From Desulfurococcaceae archaeon (GTDB lineage Archaea; Thermoproteota; Thermoprotei_A; Sulfolobales; NBVN01): a stretch of 38,862 nt of DNA. The DNA lies in the NCBI GenBank assembly GCA_020833415.1, contig JAJHQJ010000010.1:1-38862 (forward strand). Reading direction: 5' to 3'. The translations under genes were made by a program, and so were the position numbers. Below the pieces are notes generated by a model, which did no database searches, was not told the DNA's origin, and saw nothing but the letters and a program-made list of their open reading frames with translations. Positions 22,437-30,658 of the stretch are shown here, piece after piece (position 1 is the first letter of the stretch; each line of letters begins with the position of its first letter).

Positions 22437-24593
22437 CTAGCTGAGCTTTATGGAGGTCAGGTACTCTAGCTCCGGTAGTGTGTACACCCTAACCTCACTA
22501 GCTGAGATACTGTAGAGCTCTCTACCTATGTAGAGGGACCTGATGGCGTTGGGGTGCTCCAGTAACCTTACAAACTCTAAGCGGTCCCTCCCGAACTTGA
22601 GGACTGCCAGCCCACCTGCGGGTGGGTAGGTACAGTAGCTGGTGATCGGTAGGTACACGTAGCTGTACTCGCGGTCTACGGTAATGGCCTTGTGGTCCGC
22701 TAGTACTGGGGAGTGGGAGCAGCTTATGAGTACCTTGGAGACCTCCTCCATCCTCCCCGGGTCCTCCACGTCGTATAGGGATACCTTTAGGTAGCCACCC
22801 TCCACCCCTACTCCGAGTAGCCTACCGGGTGCTACTGGGTGTAGGTATTCGCTGAAGCCCAGTACCTTTAGGAAGCCGAGTACCCTAGGCTCCTCGGGGT
22901 TTCTTAGGTCTATGGCGAAGAGGGGGTCGACCTGCCTGAAGGTAACTAGGTATAGTGTGTTACCGATAAGCCTCGCAGCGTAGATCCTCTCACCCGTAGC
23001 TAACCCCCTCAGGGAGCCCGCGACCCTACCTGAGTCCAGGTCTACGGTGAAGACGCAGTTCTCCGTCTCACCGGCTGGCTCCACACCGACACCTACCCAC
23101 GGGGCTACCTCCCCGGTCCCACCCCCGGTTCCCGGGGCTACGGTTACGGTTGTTGTAGTACCTCTGTAGTAGTTGACTACGGTTATAGCCCCACCGCCCC
23201 TAGGTGGTGTAGCTGGCAAGACCCTAACTAAGTATGCCTTAACTACTAGGGGGGTTACCGTTGTGGAGACTACGAAGTACCTACCGAGCTCCTCCATGGA
23301 GAACTGGTCTAGTACGGTCCCGGGGACCTTAAAGCTCCTCAGGAACTCCAGGCTAAGCCCGCTAACCCCGAATACGTAGAACGTCGTCTCATCCACCGCT
23401 ACCTGCTTAGATAGCTCCTCGTTAACCCTAGCTACTAGGTTCTCCAGGGAGTTCTCGTCTAGGCTACTGAGGTACCCCCTCAGGGACTCCATCGCCTTAG
23501 CTACATCACCTACGGATAGGTACCTCCCCACCTCACTAGCTACCTCAGCTGGTACGTACTTCGAGACCACCTCCAGGAACTTCACGTAGGCTCTGTAGAT
23601 GGATAGCCTCGATGTGTGGGCTACGTAGAGCCTACTGGGGGACATGTAGACCCAGCTACCGGAGCCCGTTAGGAACGAGTAGACGGTGTACCTCAGGGTA
23701 CTCAGGTCGACCACTAAGATGTTCGTGTAGCTCTCCGGTACCTCCTCAACTACGCCAACACTCTCCACAGCTACGGGGTTCCCGTTTACTACCGGTAGCG
23801 TACCGCCGGTCAGGGGCTGGGATAGGACTAGGTAGACGTAGCCGTTGAGGAGTCTAGAGCCTACTAGGCCCCCGGTTACCTGGACCCTTAGTAGTACCTC
23901 CGGCTTAGATGCGTTACCTACGTCAACAACCACCACGGTGGTATTCGGGGTACCCGCTGGTATGGGTACAGCTACGAGCTCGGGTAGGACAAGCCTCAGC
24001 GGTGGGTAGACATCCTGAACCACTACAGCAAGCCTCCCCCCGCTGAGGAAGAGCCCCACCACGCCCCCGCTGAACTCCAGCCTCCCTACAACCTCCTTGG
24101 AGGAGGCGTCCACTAGGTAGACTACCCTACCGGATGCTACAGCTATCAACCTACCGTCGGTCTTAACTACATCCAGCTCGTCGACACCCTCGACCTGGAC
24201 GTTGGTCCTGGAGTACCTGACCTCAGACTTAGCGTAGGTCGGGGCTGGGGTGGCTACCGGTACAACCGTAGCAACCGCACGTAGGGTAGCCACCTCCCCC
24301 ACTAGCTCCACCACTAGCCCGTAGGTGGGGGTGAGCCCTGATGCTACTGACGTGTACATCCTTAGAGCCCTCTGGACGTACTCCAAGAGCTCCCCGTAGC
24401 TCCTGAACGTTGGGACCCCCACTAGCTGTAACCTAACGTACCTACTGTCCTCAGCTCCCTGGTACGTAGTTACTAGGGTTACACCACCGACCTCGTGCTG
24501 CTGGGGCTGTATGTAGTAGTGTGGTACTAGCGGTACTAGCGAGCCCAGTACTAGGGCTACGACTACGAGTACCAGAGTCCTCGCCCTGCCCAC
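22437..24593 (-). CDS. Secreted protein with C-terminal beta-propeller domain
   Basis: The 718-residue product has a signal/anchor helix (about 4-24, RTLVLVVVALVLGSLVPLVP) and then a beta-propeller of the type found widely in archaeal secreted proteins. Conserved pieces include TNVQVEGVDELDVVKTDG (about 130-147), NILVVDLSTLRYTVYSFL, YVFGVSGLSLEFLRSFKVPG, FAIDLRNPEEPRVLGFLKV and LHPVAPGRLLGVG. A Gly/Thr-rich linker (TTTVTVAPGTGGGTGEV, near 490) interrupts it, probably a surface loop. Function is unknown; substrate or protein binding outside the cell is likely. The start is GTG 24593, just after GGTGAAGG. The intergenic region to the next gene holds a palindromic operator shared with a membrane-bound regulator. 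Confidence 0.75.
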   Translation of the reverse strand: MGRARTLVLVVVALVLGSLVPLVPHYYIQPQQHEVGGVTLVTTYQGAEDSRYVRLQLVGVPTFRSYGELLEYVQRALRMYTSVASGLTPTYGLVVELVGEVATLRAVATVVPVATPAPTYAKSEVRYSRTNVQVEGVDELDVVKTDGRLIAVASGRVVYLVDASSKEVVGRLEFSGGVVGLFLSGGRLAVVVQDVYPPLRLVLPELVAVPIPAGTPNTTVVVVDVGNASKPEVLLRVQVTGGLVGSRLLNGYVYLVLSQPLTGGTLPVVNGNPVAVESVGVVEEVPESYTNILVVDLSTLRYTVYSFLTGSGSWVYMSPSRLYVAHTSRLSIYRAYVKFLEVVSKYVPAEVASEVGRYLSVGDVAKAMESLRGYLSSLDENSLENLVARVNEELSKQVAVDETTFYVFGVSGLSLEFLRSFKVPGTVLDQFSMEELGRYFVVSTTVTPLVVKAYLVRVLPATPPRGGGAITVVNYYRGTTTTVTVAPGTGGGTGEVAPWVGVGVEPAGETENCVFTVDLDSGRVAGSLRGLATGERIYAARLIGNTLYLVTFRQVDPLFAIDLRNPEEPRVLGFLKVLGFSEYLHPVAPGRLLGVGVEGGYLKVSLYDVEDPGRMEEVSKVLISCSHSPVLADHKAITVDREYSYVYLPITSYCTYPPAGGLAVLKFGRDRLEFVRLLEHPNAIRSLYIGRELYSISASEVRVYTLPELEYLTSIKLS

Positions 24594-24654
24594 GTACCTT
24601 CACCGCAGGTTAGCCTACCTAGGTAGCTTTTAGATCTAGCGCTTGAGCACCTCC

Positions 24655-24670
24655 GTTCAGTTAACTGAAC
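24655..24670. promoter_or_regulatory. Perfect 16-bp palindrome, probable operator
   Basis: GTTCAGTTAACTGAAC is an exact palindrome in the 113-bp gap between the divergent beta-propeller and winged-helix genes. Right next to it lies CTAAATAG (24671-24678), a TATA-like box about 32 bp before GTG 24707. The beta-propeller gene has its own box, TAGATCTAAAAG on the minus strand (24626-24637). A dimeric HTH protein bound here would overlap the B-recognition/TATA area of the regulator gene. Autoregulation is therefore likely, by inference. Confidence 0.6.
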
Positions 24671-24706
24671 TAAATAGCGCCCCCGCGGATCGCCGTAGGG
24701 CTTTCA

Positions 24707-25120
24707 GTGGAGTCCAGCGAGCTGAGGGGCACCTCGCTGAGGATCTACCTACACCTACTGGAGTCCGACTCGCCCAAGGGTATTAGGGAGCTGTCTAGGG
24801 AGCTGGGGCTACCTGTTAGCACGGTACACTACCACGTTAGGAAGCTTAGGGAGCTGGGGTTAGTTAGGGAGGTTCCGGAGGGTCTCGTAGTATCTAGGAG
24901 GGTTAGGCTTGAGGGGTTCGTGTACCTAGGTAGGAGGGTCGTACCTAGACTAGCCTTCTACTCAGCATTCTTCACCGGAGTCCTCCTAGGGCTGGCGGGT
25001 ATCACGCTAACAAGCGGAGACCTGAACCCGGATAGGGTTGTAGCACTAGTGGTGTCCGCCGTAGCTACAGCTGTAACAGCTCTGGAGGCGTACTACGTTA
25101 GGAGGTCCCTCCTATCCTAG
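24707..25120 (+). CDS. Membrane-tethered winged-helix regulator with two C-terminal helices
   Basis: The 137-residue protein starts at GTG 24707. The N-terminal winged helix (about 8-62) has PKGIRELSRELGLPVSTV as HTH, VHYHVRKLRELGLVRE as recognition helix and wing. The C-terminus has two membrane helices (about 82-102 and 110-130). The layout is the same as in ArnR-type one-component membrane regulators, but shorter. The recognition helix carries STVHYHVRKL, like MarR/ArsR-type proteins that bind palindromic DNA, and a perfect palindrome lies just upstream. It probably controls itself and the divergent beta-propeller gene. Its stop overlaps the convergent DUF4350-like gene by 4 bp. Confidence 0.7.
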   Translation: MESSELRGTSLRIYLHLLESDSPKGIRELSRELGLPVSTVHYHVRKLRELGLVREVPEGLVVSRRVRLEGFVYLGRRVVPRLAFYSAFFTGVLLGLAGITLTSGDLNPDRVVALVVSAVATAVTALEAYYVRRSLLS

Positions 25121-26169
25121 GACCTCCTCAGTAGGGCCCTTAGGACCGCCCTACCCAACTCCCTACTCTCACGGATTCTAGCCACAGCATCCCTGAGTAC
25201 CTCCTCGGGTTTACCACCCCTCGAGAACCTGGCGCAGCTCCGCCTAAGTACCTCGGCTAGCTCTACATCCCTACACAGTGCCCTGGCGACCTCGTAGGAC
25301 CCCGGGAGCCCCCCAGGGCTGCGCAGGGTAGGCGGCGACCTAGTGGGGGAGGTTGCCCTCAGGGATAGGGCTACTACAACTACTAGAGCTAGGCTGGCCA
25401 CCCTAACAGCGGCTACTAGGTAGGCCCCGGCTACCCCACCCCAGGCTACCGCCGGCTGGGGCTCCGTCCTGTACCTAGAGGCTTCAACAGCTACGACCCC
25501 ACCTCTACAGAGGGACCCCACTAGGCTTGTTACGAAGGCGTAGTTAGGGTTGAGTACGTTCCGGGGGTTGAGTAGCGCGTTCGTGAGGGGCGTCCCATCC
25601 CCTAGGACTACCACCGTCGAGTTCCCCCTCCTGTAGCTGACCGCCAGAGGTACCCCACCCACCTCGGAGAGGACCTCCGCAGACCCCTCGACCACTAGAC
25701 CCGAGGCGTACGCGTAGACCAGGTCAAAGCTACGGTTACCCAGCGAGACCGCGGCCTTGAAGACGTAGCCACCCCCTGCCCTAACCGGGTTCCCGGAGAT
25801 CCTCACGGGTAGCCCCAACCTCCTGAGCAGCTCGTTCGAGTAGACCCCCTCGTCAGCTACTACTAGGTTGGCGCCCAGCTCTACGAGGCTGGCTACGGCC
25901 TCCACATCGCTACTACCGTACGGTAGCTCCGGGGAGGTTACTAGGATGAGGCAGGGTACCCTACCCAACTTAGCGGCAGACCAGCTCTCCACGACGGTAA
26001 CCTCGTACCCTAGGGACCTCAGTACCTCTACTAGGGTTGAGGTACCCTCGGGACCTGGGTTAAGGGGTGAGGCCCCCACGGTCCTGTAGGTAATGGGGAC
26101 CTTCTCGACTAGGAGTGTCGCTAGGAGGGCTGTGGTAAGTAGGTACACAGCCCACCTCCTAACCCTCAC
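25117..26169 (-). CDS. DUF4350-like membrane protein of the MoxR/DUF58-associated set
   Basis: The 350-residue product has an N-terminal helix (about 7-23). An outside domain follows, with NPGPEGTSTLVEVLRSLGYEV (about 37-57), LILVTSPELP and ELGANLVVADEG, the pattern of DUF4350 proteins (GAT-like alpha/beta fold). VVVLGDGTPLTN and NPNYAFVTSLVGSL near residues 187-217 are further matches. A second helix is near 240-265, followed by a helical cytoplasmic tail. DUF4350 proteins are encoded with MoxR, DUF58 and DUF4129 genes in many archaea and bacteria, where they are thought to act on the cell envelope or on complex assembly. It overlaps the upstream 61-residue gene by 11 nt. Confidence 0.65.
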   Translation of the reverse strand: MRVRRWAVYLLTTALLATLLVEKVPITYRTVGASPLNPGPEGTSTLVEVLRSLGYEVTVVESWSAAKLGRVPCLILVTSPELPYGSSDVEAVASLVELGANLVVADEGVYSNELLRRLGLPVRISGNPVRAGGGYVFKAAVSLGNRSFDLVYAYASGLVVEGSAEVLSEVGGVPLAVSYRRGNSTVVVLGDGTPLTNALLNPRNVLNPNYAFVTSLVGSLCRGGVVAVEASRYRTEPQPAVAWGGVAGAYLVAAVRVASLALVVVVALSLRATSPTRSPPTLRSPGGLPGSYEVARALCRDVELAEVLRRSCARFSRGGKPEEVLRDAVARIRESRELGRAVLRALLRRS

Positions 26170-26344
26170 TACGACCCCCCACCGTAGAGATGTAGGAGAG
26201 TACCGCGATACCTGCGAGTAGGGCTACCACAGCAGCTACGTACCGCTCGAAGAAGGCTAGGGCTACCGAGGCTGTGAAGGAGGCTAGGGCGAAGACCTCC
26301 AGTACCTCCAGGGTCCTAGACCGCGCGGCGGACCACCTCCTCAA
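26159..26344 (-). CDS. Small two-helix membrane protein
   Basis: The 61-residue protein has two hydrophobic stretches (about residues 13-30 and 34-53) joined by a short FERY loop, and a basic N-terminus (RRWSAARSRT). It starts at TTG 26344, inside the end of the upstream gene, and its own end overlaps the DUF4350-like gene. Tight overlap on both sides supports it as a real gene of the operon. No family was recognised. Confidence 0.55.
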   Translation of the reverse strand: MRRWSAARSRTLEVLEVFALASFTASVALAFFERYVAAVVALLAGIAVLSYISTVGGRSEG

Positions 26345-26837
26345 CTAGCTTAGCTGCGGACTCGATGTACTCTAGGTCCCCATCCGCGAGAGCTGTTAGT
26401 GCTAGTACTGAGGTGGCTACAGCTACTACTAGCAGTACAACCCCTCCGCGGACACCCCTCCCTGCACTGTCGAGTACCCTCTTAACTACGTAGGCTACTA
26501 GCAGTGCCGCTACTAGGGGCAGTACCCCGGAAGCGTTAGCCAGGGCCTCAGCTACCCTGTACGCCGAGGCTCCCGAGGTGAACGAGGCCAGGGCCTTAAG
26601 GTAGACCGCGGGGGTTCCTAGTCTCAGCCCCAGCCTCACGACTACCGGGGGCTCGACCCTGGGTAGGTAGCCGGTGAGGTGTAGTAGGACCTCCCAGTAC
26701 CCGAGGGTCGCTACGAACCCTACCGCAGCCCTTAGGAGGGCCCTAGAGGGTTCCGGGGCCGCTGCTACAGATACCGCTACCAAGGTTGCGAAGAGTAGTA
26801 GGGCCACTACTAGTGGTAACGCTCTACCCAACCTCAA
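26316..26837 (-). CDS. Integral membrane protein in the DUF4129/DUF4350 operon
   Basis: The 173-residue product has about four membrane helices (about residues 7-26, 32-56, 95-117 and 128-152) and ends in a charged helix (IESAAKLVEEVVRRAV). It starts at TTG 26837, overlapping the end of the DUF4129-like gene by 14 nt. MoxR/DUF58 clusters often include a small uncharacterised membrane gene; the function is unknown. Confidence 0.55.
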   Translation of the reverse strand: MRLGRALPLVVALLLFATLVAVSVAAAPEPSRALLRAAVGFVATLGYWEVLLHLTGYLPRVEPPVVVRLGLRLGTPAVYLKALASFTSGASAYRVAEALANASGVLPLVAALLVAYVVKRVLDSAGRGVRGGVVLLVVAVATSVLALTALADGDLEYIESAAKLVEEVVRRAV

Positions 26838-28388
26838 GGTCCCTAACCCCGAGTCTCCTGGCTAGCTCACCCACCCTACCCACATCCCCGGGGTCTAGCT
26901 GTCTAGCCGAGAACCTAGCTAGTTCGTAGAGTCTCCCAAGCTCTCTCAGGGCCTCAGCCTCCGCGCTACCCAGGCTACTGGACATCCTGCTGACGATCTC
27001 CCTGTGGGTATCTGAGGGCCCTATACGGACCCTAACCCTCCTTCCAACTACATCGATAACCCTCCAGAACACCTCAACTACTACGTTCCGGTAGGTAGTG
27101 CTGGGGTAGTGCGGGACTGCGGGTACCCACCTCCGCAGTGTCTCAGGGGTTCTGGAGGTCCTCCTGAGGGCTACCAAGGCTACCGGTATAGCTACCGAAG
27201 CTACTGCAGCAACTACAGCTACCTGGATGGCTGGGCGGCTCCCGGGTACCGCTACCTCAACCCTCCGCGGGACCTCCTCGGGGACCCTACCGGAGGCCCT
27301 AGAGTAGTGGGCTAGGCTTACGCTACTAGCTACCTCAGCTACCCTGGAGATCAGCCTACCCGGTAGCCTACCTATGGCTAGGCTTATGTCTGCGTAGTCT
27401 ACCGCTGTACTCTGCGTGGAGCCGGGGGTGGTGGGGCTACCTCCACGCTCCCCCTGCCCGTAGTACACGCCGGGTCTAACTACATCCTCCTCGAGGTCCC
27501 CACCGAGTTCCCGGGGCCCCGCGTAGACCGGGGGTAGCGTTAGGTTACCGTACCTGAGGGCTGCTAGTACGACCTCGGGTGAGTACCTCTTAAGCTCCTC
27601 GTAGAGCTCGACTAGCTCCTGGAGGCTGTACCTAGACAGCACCTCCCGTAGGTCTACGTTAAGCTCCCTAAGCCTCTCCACGAGCTCCTCGACTAGCTCC
27701 TGGCTAACCTCCACAGCCGGCCCCGGCCTCTGAGCTACCACGTAGGCTACGGGTGCCTCAACGAGCCTTAGCATGGCTAGTCCGAGGAGTATTGAGTTAG
27801 CGGCCAGCACCTCCTCAGCTAGCTTACCGGCCCTGGGGTAGTCCCCCCTCTCTAGGTACAGAGCGAATAGGGCTACCCTAGTCTGCAGCTCCCTAACGCA
27901 GGGACCGCCGCGCCTGGGGTCTAGGGATAGTGCGAGTAGTAGGACGTCCCTGTAGGAGCTACCTGATAGGGCCCCCTCGACTAGGGCCACCGGTACACCT
28001 AGGTAGCCTAGGGCCCTAGCCGAGGCCTCTAGGACAGACCTCACATCACCCTCCACAACCGTACCGCGCCCCTCGAGGACTAAATTAAGTGCCTTAAGCT
28101 GGGCCCCACCAAGTACTAGGGGTAGCGGGCTACCCCCACCCTCCAGGACGGCCCTACGTAGGTCCCTAACCCACTCCAGGACCCTCCAGCTTGGTTCCAC
28201 ACCTACGTCAGGTACCGAGGCGTTGGGGGAGCACCTAGCGACCCAGTTAACTAGGGAGTCTAGGGCTAGTGCAACCCCGAGTAGGTCCTCTGGGACCTGC
28301 TGTACGTGCCTCCCGTAGCTAGGTACGGAGGCTAGGGTTAGTGCAACCAGGACCAGCGGTACGTAGACCCCTAGCCGCAGACCCCCAT
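26824..28388 (-). CDS. DUF4129-like membrane protein; start region one base out of frame
   Basis: Read from GTG 28200 the product is 458 residues, but the frame is open upstream and spells a signal peptide (LGVYVPLVLVALTLASVPSY, from about 28370). That stretch has no ATG, GTG or TTG. ATG 28388, about 28 bp after a TATA-like TGTTATTACC (28412-28421), joins it only if the G run at 28382-28386 were one base longer; the protein would then have about 521 residues. After a helical outside domain, a membrane helix (PAIQVAVVAAVASVAIPVALVAL, broken here as two halves) lies near the C-terminal third. The last 90 residues resemble DUF4129, with DTHREIVSRM and the preceding VVVEVFWRVID. It leads the minus-strand DUF4129/DUF4350 operon. 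Confidence 0.6.
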
Positions 28389-28411
28389 ACCCTACAGCAT
28401 GGTACTGGGTA

Positions 28412-28421
28412 GGTAATAACA
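28412..28421 (-). promoter_or_regulatory. TATA-like box of the DUF4129-like gene
   Basis: The minus strand reads TGTTATTACC. It would start transcription near 28391, a few bases before ATG 28388. This supports that ATG as the real start of a leaderless gene, even though the frame now breaks after two codons. Confidence 0.4.
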
Positions 28422-28444
28422 GCCCAAGCTAATTCTTCAAAGAC

Positions 28445-28804
28445 TCACCCCACCCTAACCCACGCCCGCCCGAGTCTCCTGTACATACTCGATGCCTCGA
28501 GCCTCAGCCTCTCCACACGTTCGCAGGTAACTACCGGTACACCCTCCACTAGCGCTGAGAGCGCTAGGGGGTTCCCCCTTCTAACCATGCTCTCGAGTTC
28601 CTCAATGGTGTAGATGAATAGGTCTACCCCCTCCCTCGCGTACTCCACCGATATGGAGAACCTATCTAGTACACCTAGGCTAGCTACGTCGCTAGACACT
28701 ACTAGTAGGTCTACATCGCTCCACTCCCCTCCACCACCCCTAGCCCAGGAGCCGAAGACTATCGCCGCCTCCACCCTAATCCTCTCCCCGAGTCTACTCA
28801 GCAC
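28445..28804 (-). CDS. MNT-type nucleotidyltransferase, antitoxin of a HEPN/MNT pair
   Basis: The 119-residue product has the minimal nucleotidyltransferase motif: GSWARGGGEWSDVDLLVV, with GS at 18-19 and DxD at 29-31, the metal-binding acidic pair. YAREGVDLFIYTIEELESM follows as in MNT proteins, and SALVEGVPV near the end is also typical. In known HEPN/MNT systems the nucleotidyltransferase neutralises the HEPN RNase by AMPylating it. GTG 28804 is 5 bp after the stop of the HEPN gene (28810), so both lie in one operon. Confidence 0.85.
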   Translation of the reverse strand: MLSRLGERIRVEAAIVFGSWARGGGGEWSDVDLLVVSSDVASLGVLDRFSISVEYAREGVDLFIYTIEELESMVRRGNPLALSALVEGVPVVTCERVERLRLEASSMYRRLGRAWVRVG

Positions 28805-28809
28805 CCTCT

Positions 28810-29223
28810 CTACACGTCTAGCCCAAGGGACCTCAACCGCTCTCTCACCCAGTTAATCAGGGCCTCAGCTGAACTAATAGCTCTTCCAGCCACCGCCCTA
28901 TCGTAGTACATCCCCGGATACCCCGACTCAAACGCGTTCGGGTACCTTGAGGGTATGTAGTGCCTATCCAGCTCTCTAGCGTAGGTGTAGAGCTCCTCAG
29001 GTACGTCCACCACATCCCTCAGGTAGTCCAGTAGCTCAACTACGCTGTGCCCCCAGGTGCTTCTACCGTACGCGTACAGCAGGGCCTTAACAGCCTTCTC
29101 AGCCGCCTGCTGAGCCTGAAAACAGCTCCACTCAAAGTAGCCACTCCTCAAACTACTCAGCGACGCCCCCAGGTCTCTGAGGGCCTGGCTAAGCCACCTC
29201 CTGGCCTCCTCGAGCCTCTCCAA
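28810..29223 (-). CDS. HEPN-domain protein, toxin of a HEPN/MNT pair
   Basis: The 137-residue all-helical protein has the RNase motif R-x4-H as RSTWGH (R54, H59). QAQQAAEKAVKALLY precedes it, the HEPN helix pattern, and DRHYIPSRYPNAF follows, a conserved substrate-like Tyr loop of HEPN proteins paired with nucleotidyltransferases. It starts at TTG 29223. Together with the MNT gene it forms a type VII-like toxin-antitoxin module; whether it is active here is not known. It is divergent from the radical SAM gene. Confidence 0.85.
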   Translation of the reverse strand: MERLEEARRWLSQALRDLGASLSSLRSGYFEWSCFQAQQAAEKAVKALLYAYGRSTWGHSVVELLDYLRDVVDVPEELYTYARELDRHYIPSRYPNAFESGYPGMYYDRAVAGRAISSAEALINWVRERLRSLGLDV

Positions 29224-29274
29224 GTCCCTACACCGGGAGCTCCGGTACCGGCTTCTGCTACCGGGTCTAACTAC

Positions 29275-30596
29275 GTGGTGGCTACTAAACTAACTCTAAA
29301 CCTCCTGTGCAACCCGTACTACGGGGTACCTAGCTGGGAGGCTCTAGGTCCTACAGGGTCGTAGTTAGCTACGGGAAGTGCGTAGGTTGCGGGTTCTGCC
29401 TAACTGTGAACACTTGTCACTCGCCCGGTAGGTGCGTAGGCTGCCTCTCGTGCTACTGGGCCTGCCCGTACGAGGCTAGGGAACTTGTTGAGGCCTGGCC
29501 CGACGAGGGCGGGCAGGTGACGGTCTACGTTGATGGGAAACCCCTTAGGGTACCGGGTAGCGTGACGGTGGCTAAGGCCTTGGAGTACCTAGGGTTCAGG
29601 TTCAGCCCTCCCGGTTCGAGGGGCGTCAGCCTCGCCTGCGGTACCGGTGGTTGCTGGGCCTGTGCGGTAGTAGTTGACGGGAGGTTGGAGAGGTCCTGCA
29701 TAACGCCTGTCAGGGACGGTATGAGGATAGAGCTTGACACCGGTATGTATAGACCGCTCAGGGTAGTCCACGGACCCGAGCCCCACCTGGTTGGGGGTAA
29801 GGGGACTCCCTGGTGGGAGGTTAACTACGTAGACTACGTTGAGGCAGCTATATGGGTTGCCGGCTGCAACCTCCGCTGCCCTCAGTGTCAGAACTACCAC
29901 GTAACCTACGATAACACCTCAGCACCTCTAACCCCGGAGGAGGCTGCTAAACTCGTAGCGTACTACCAGAGGAGGTACAGCACCAGGGGTATAGCCATCA
30001 GCGGTGGGGAGCCCACCCTAAACCGTAGGTGGCTCGTGGAGTTCTTCAGCCACGTCACTAGGTTTGTGGGGAGGGGTGTTAGGAGGCACCTCGATAGTAA
30101 CGGAACCCTACTAACCCCTGACTACGTGGATGAGTTGGTGGAGGCCGGCTGTAATAACATGGGTATCGAACCTAAGTGCGTACGCGTTGAGACCTACATG
30201 AGGATTACCGGTATACGCGATAGGGAGCTAGCTGAGAACTACCTCAGTACGGCGTGGAGGGCTGTCGAGTACGTGTACGGAAACTACAGGGATAGGGTAT
30301 ACCTCGGTGTAGGGCTAGTGTATAACAGGGCACTGGTATCTATGGAGGAGATCGCTGAGGCCGGTGATAGGATCGCCTCCATAGACCCGAACATCCAGGT
30401 CACAGTACTTGACTACTTCCCTACGTTCAGGAGGAGGTGGTTGAGGAGGCCCTCGCTCAGCGAGATGCTCGAGGTGAAGAGGGTTCTCGAGGAGAGAGGT
30501 TTGAGAACGGTCATAGTTCAGACAGAGCTAGGTCACGTAGGTCCTGGGGACAGGAGGCTGGGCTACCTCTCCTACAGACCCGGCCCTCCGAGCTGA
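29275..30596 (+). CDS. Radical SAM protein with N-terminal [4Fe-4S] ferredoxin and [2Fe-2S] domains; start region out of frame
   Basis: The frame from GTG 29406 (396 residues) starts inside a ferredoxin motif. Upstream it reads KCVGCGFCLTVNTC in frame, then RCVGCLSCYWACPYEA, so two Cys clusters form one domain. No usual start precedes 29406 in this frame. GTG 29275/29278 opens another frame (NLLCNPYYGVPSWEALGPTG) that joins it if the G run 29356-29358 had one more base, giving about 440 residues. Next, a plant-type [2Fe-2S] domain has CGTGGCWAC and a later Cys (LERSC). Then comes the radical SAM core: CNLRCPQCQN (nt about 29868-29897), SGGEPTLN and a TIM-barrel. Such activases make a 5'-deoxyadenosyl radical. 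The core resembles PflA-like activating enzymes; the substrate is unknown. The Fe-S chain could bring electrons to the cluster. Confidence 0.7.
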
Positions 30597-30621
30597 GCCC
30601 CTAGTACGCTAGTACCCGACA

Positions 30622-30632
30622 GTCTATAATAG
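30622..30632 (+). promoter_or_regulatory. TATA box of the MoxR gene
   Basis: TCTATAATAGG is centred about 31 bp before ATG 30659. Transcription would start near 30653, so the leader is only a few bases. Confidence 0.5.
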
Positions 30633-30658
30633 GTATTTCCACCCTATTCTACGGGAGT

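Noticed and set aside
29047-29274. Plus-strand frame overlapping the HEPN gene
   Set aside because: It is antisense to a well-supported HEPN gene. Only its tail after GTG 29275 looks protein-like and is used for the radical SAM start.
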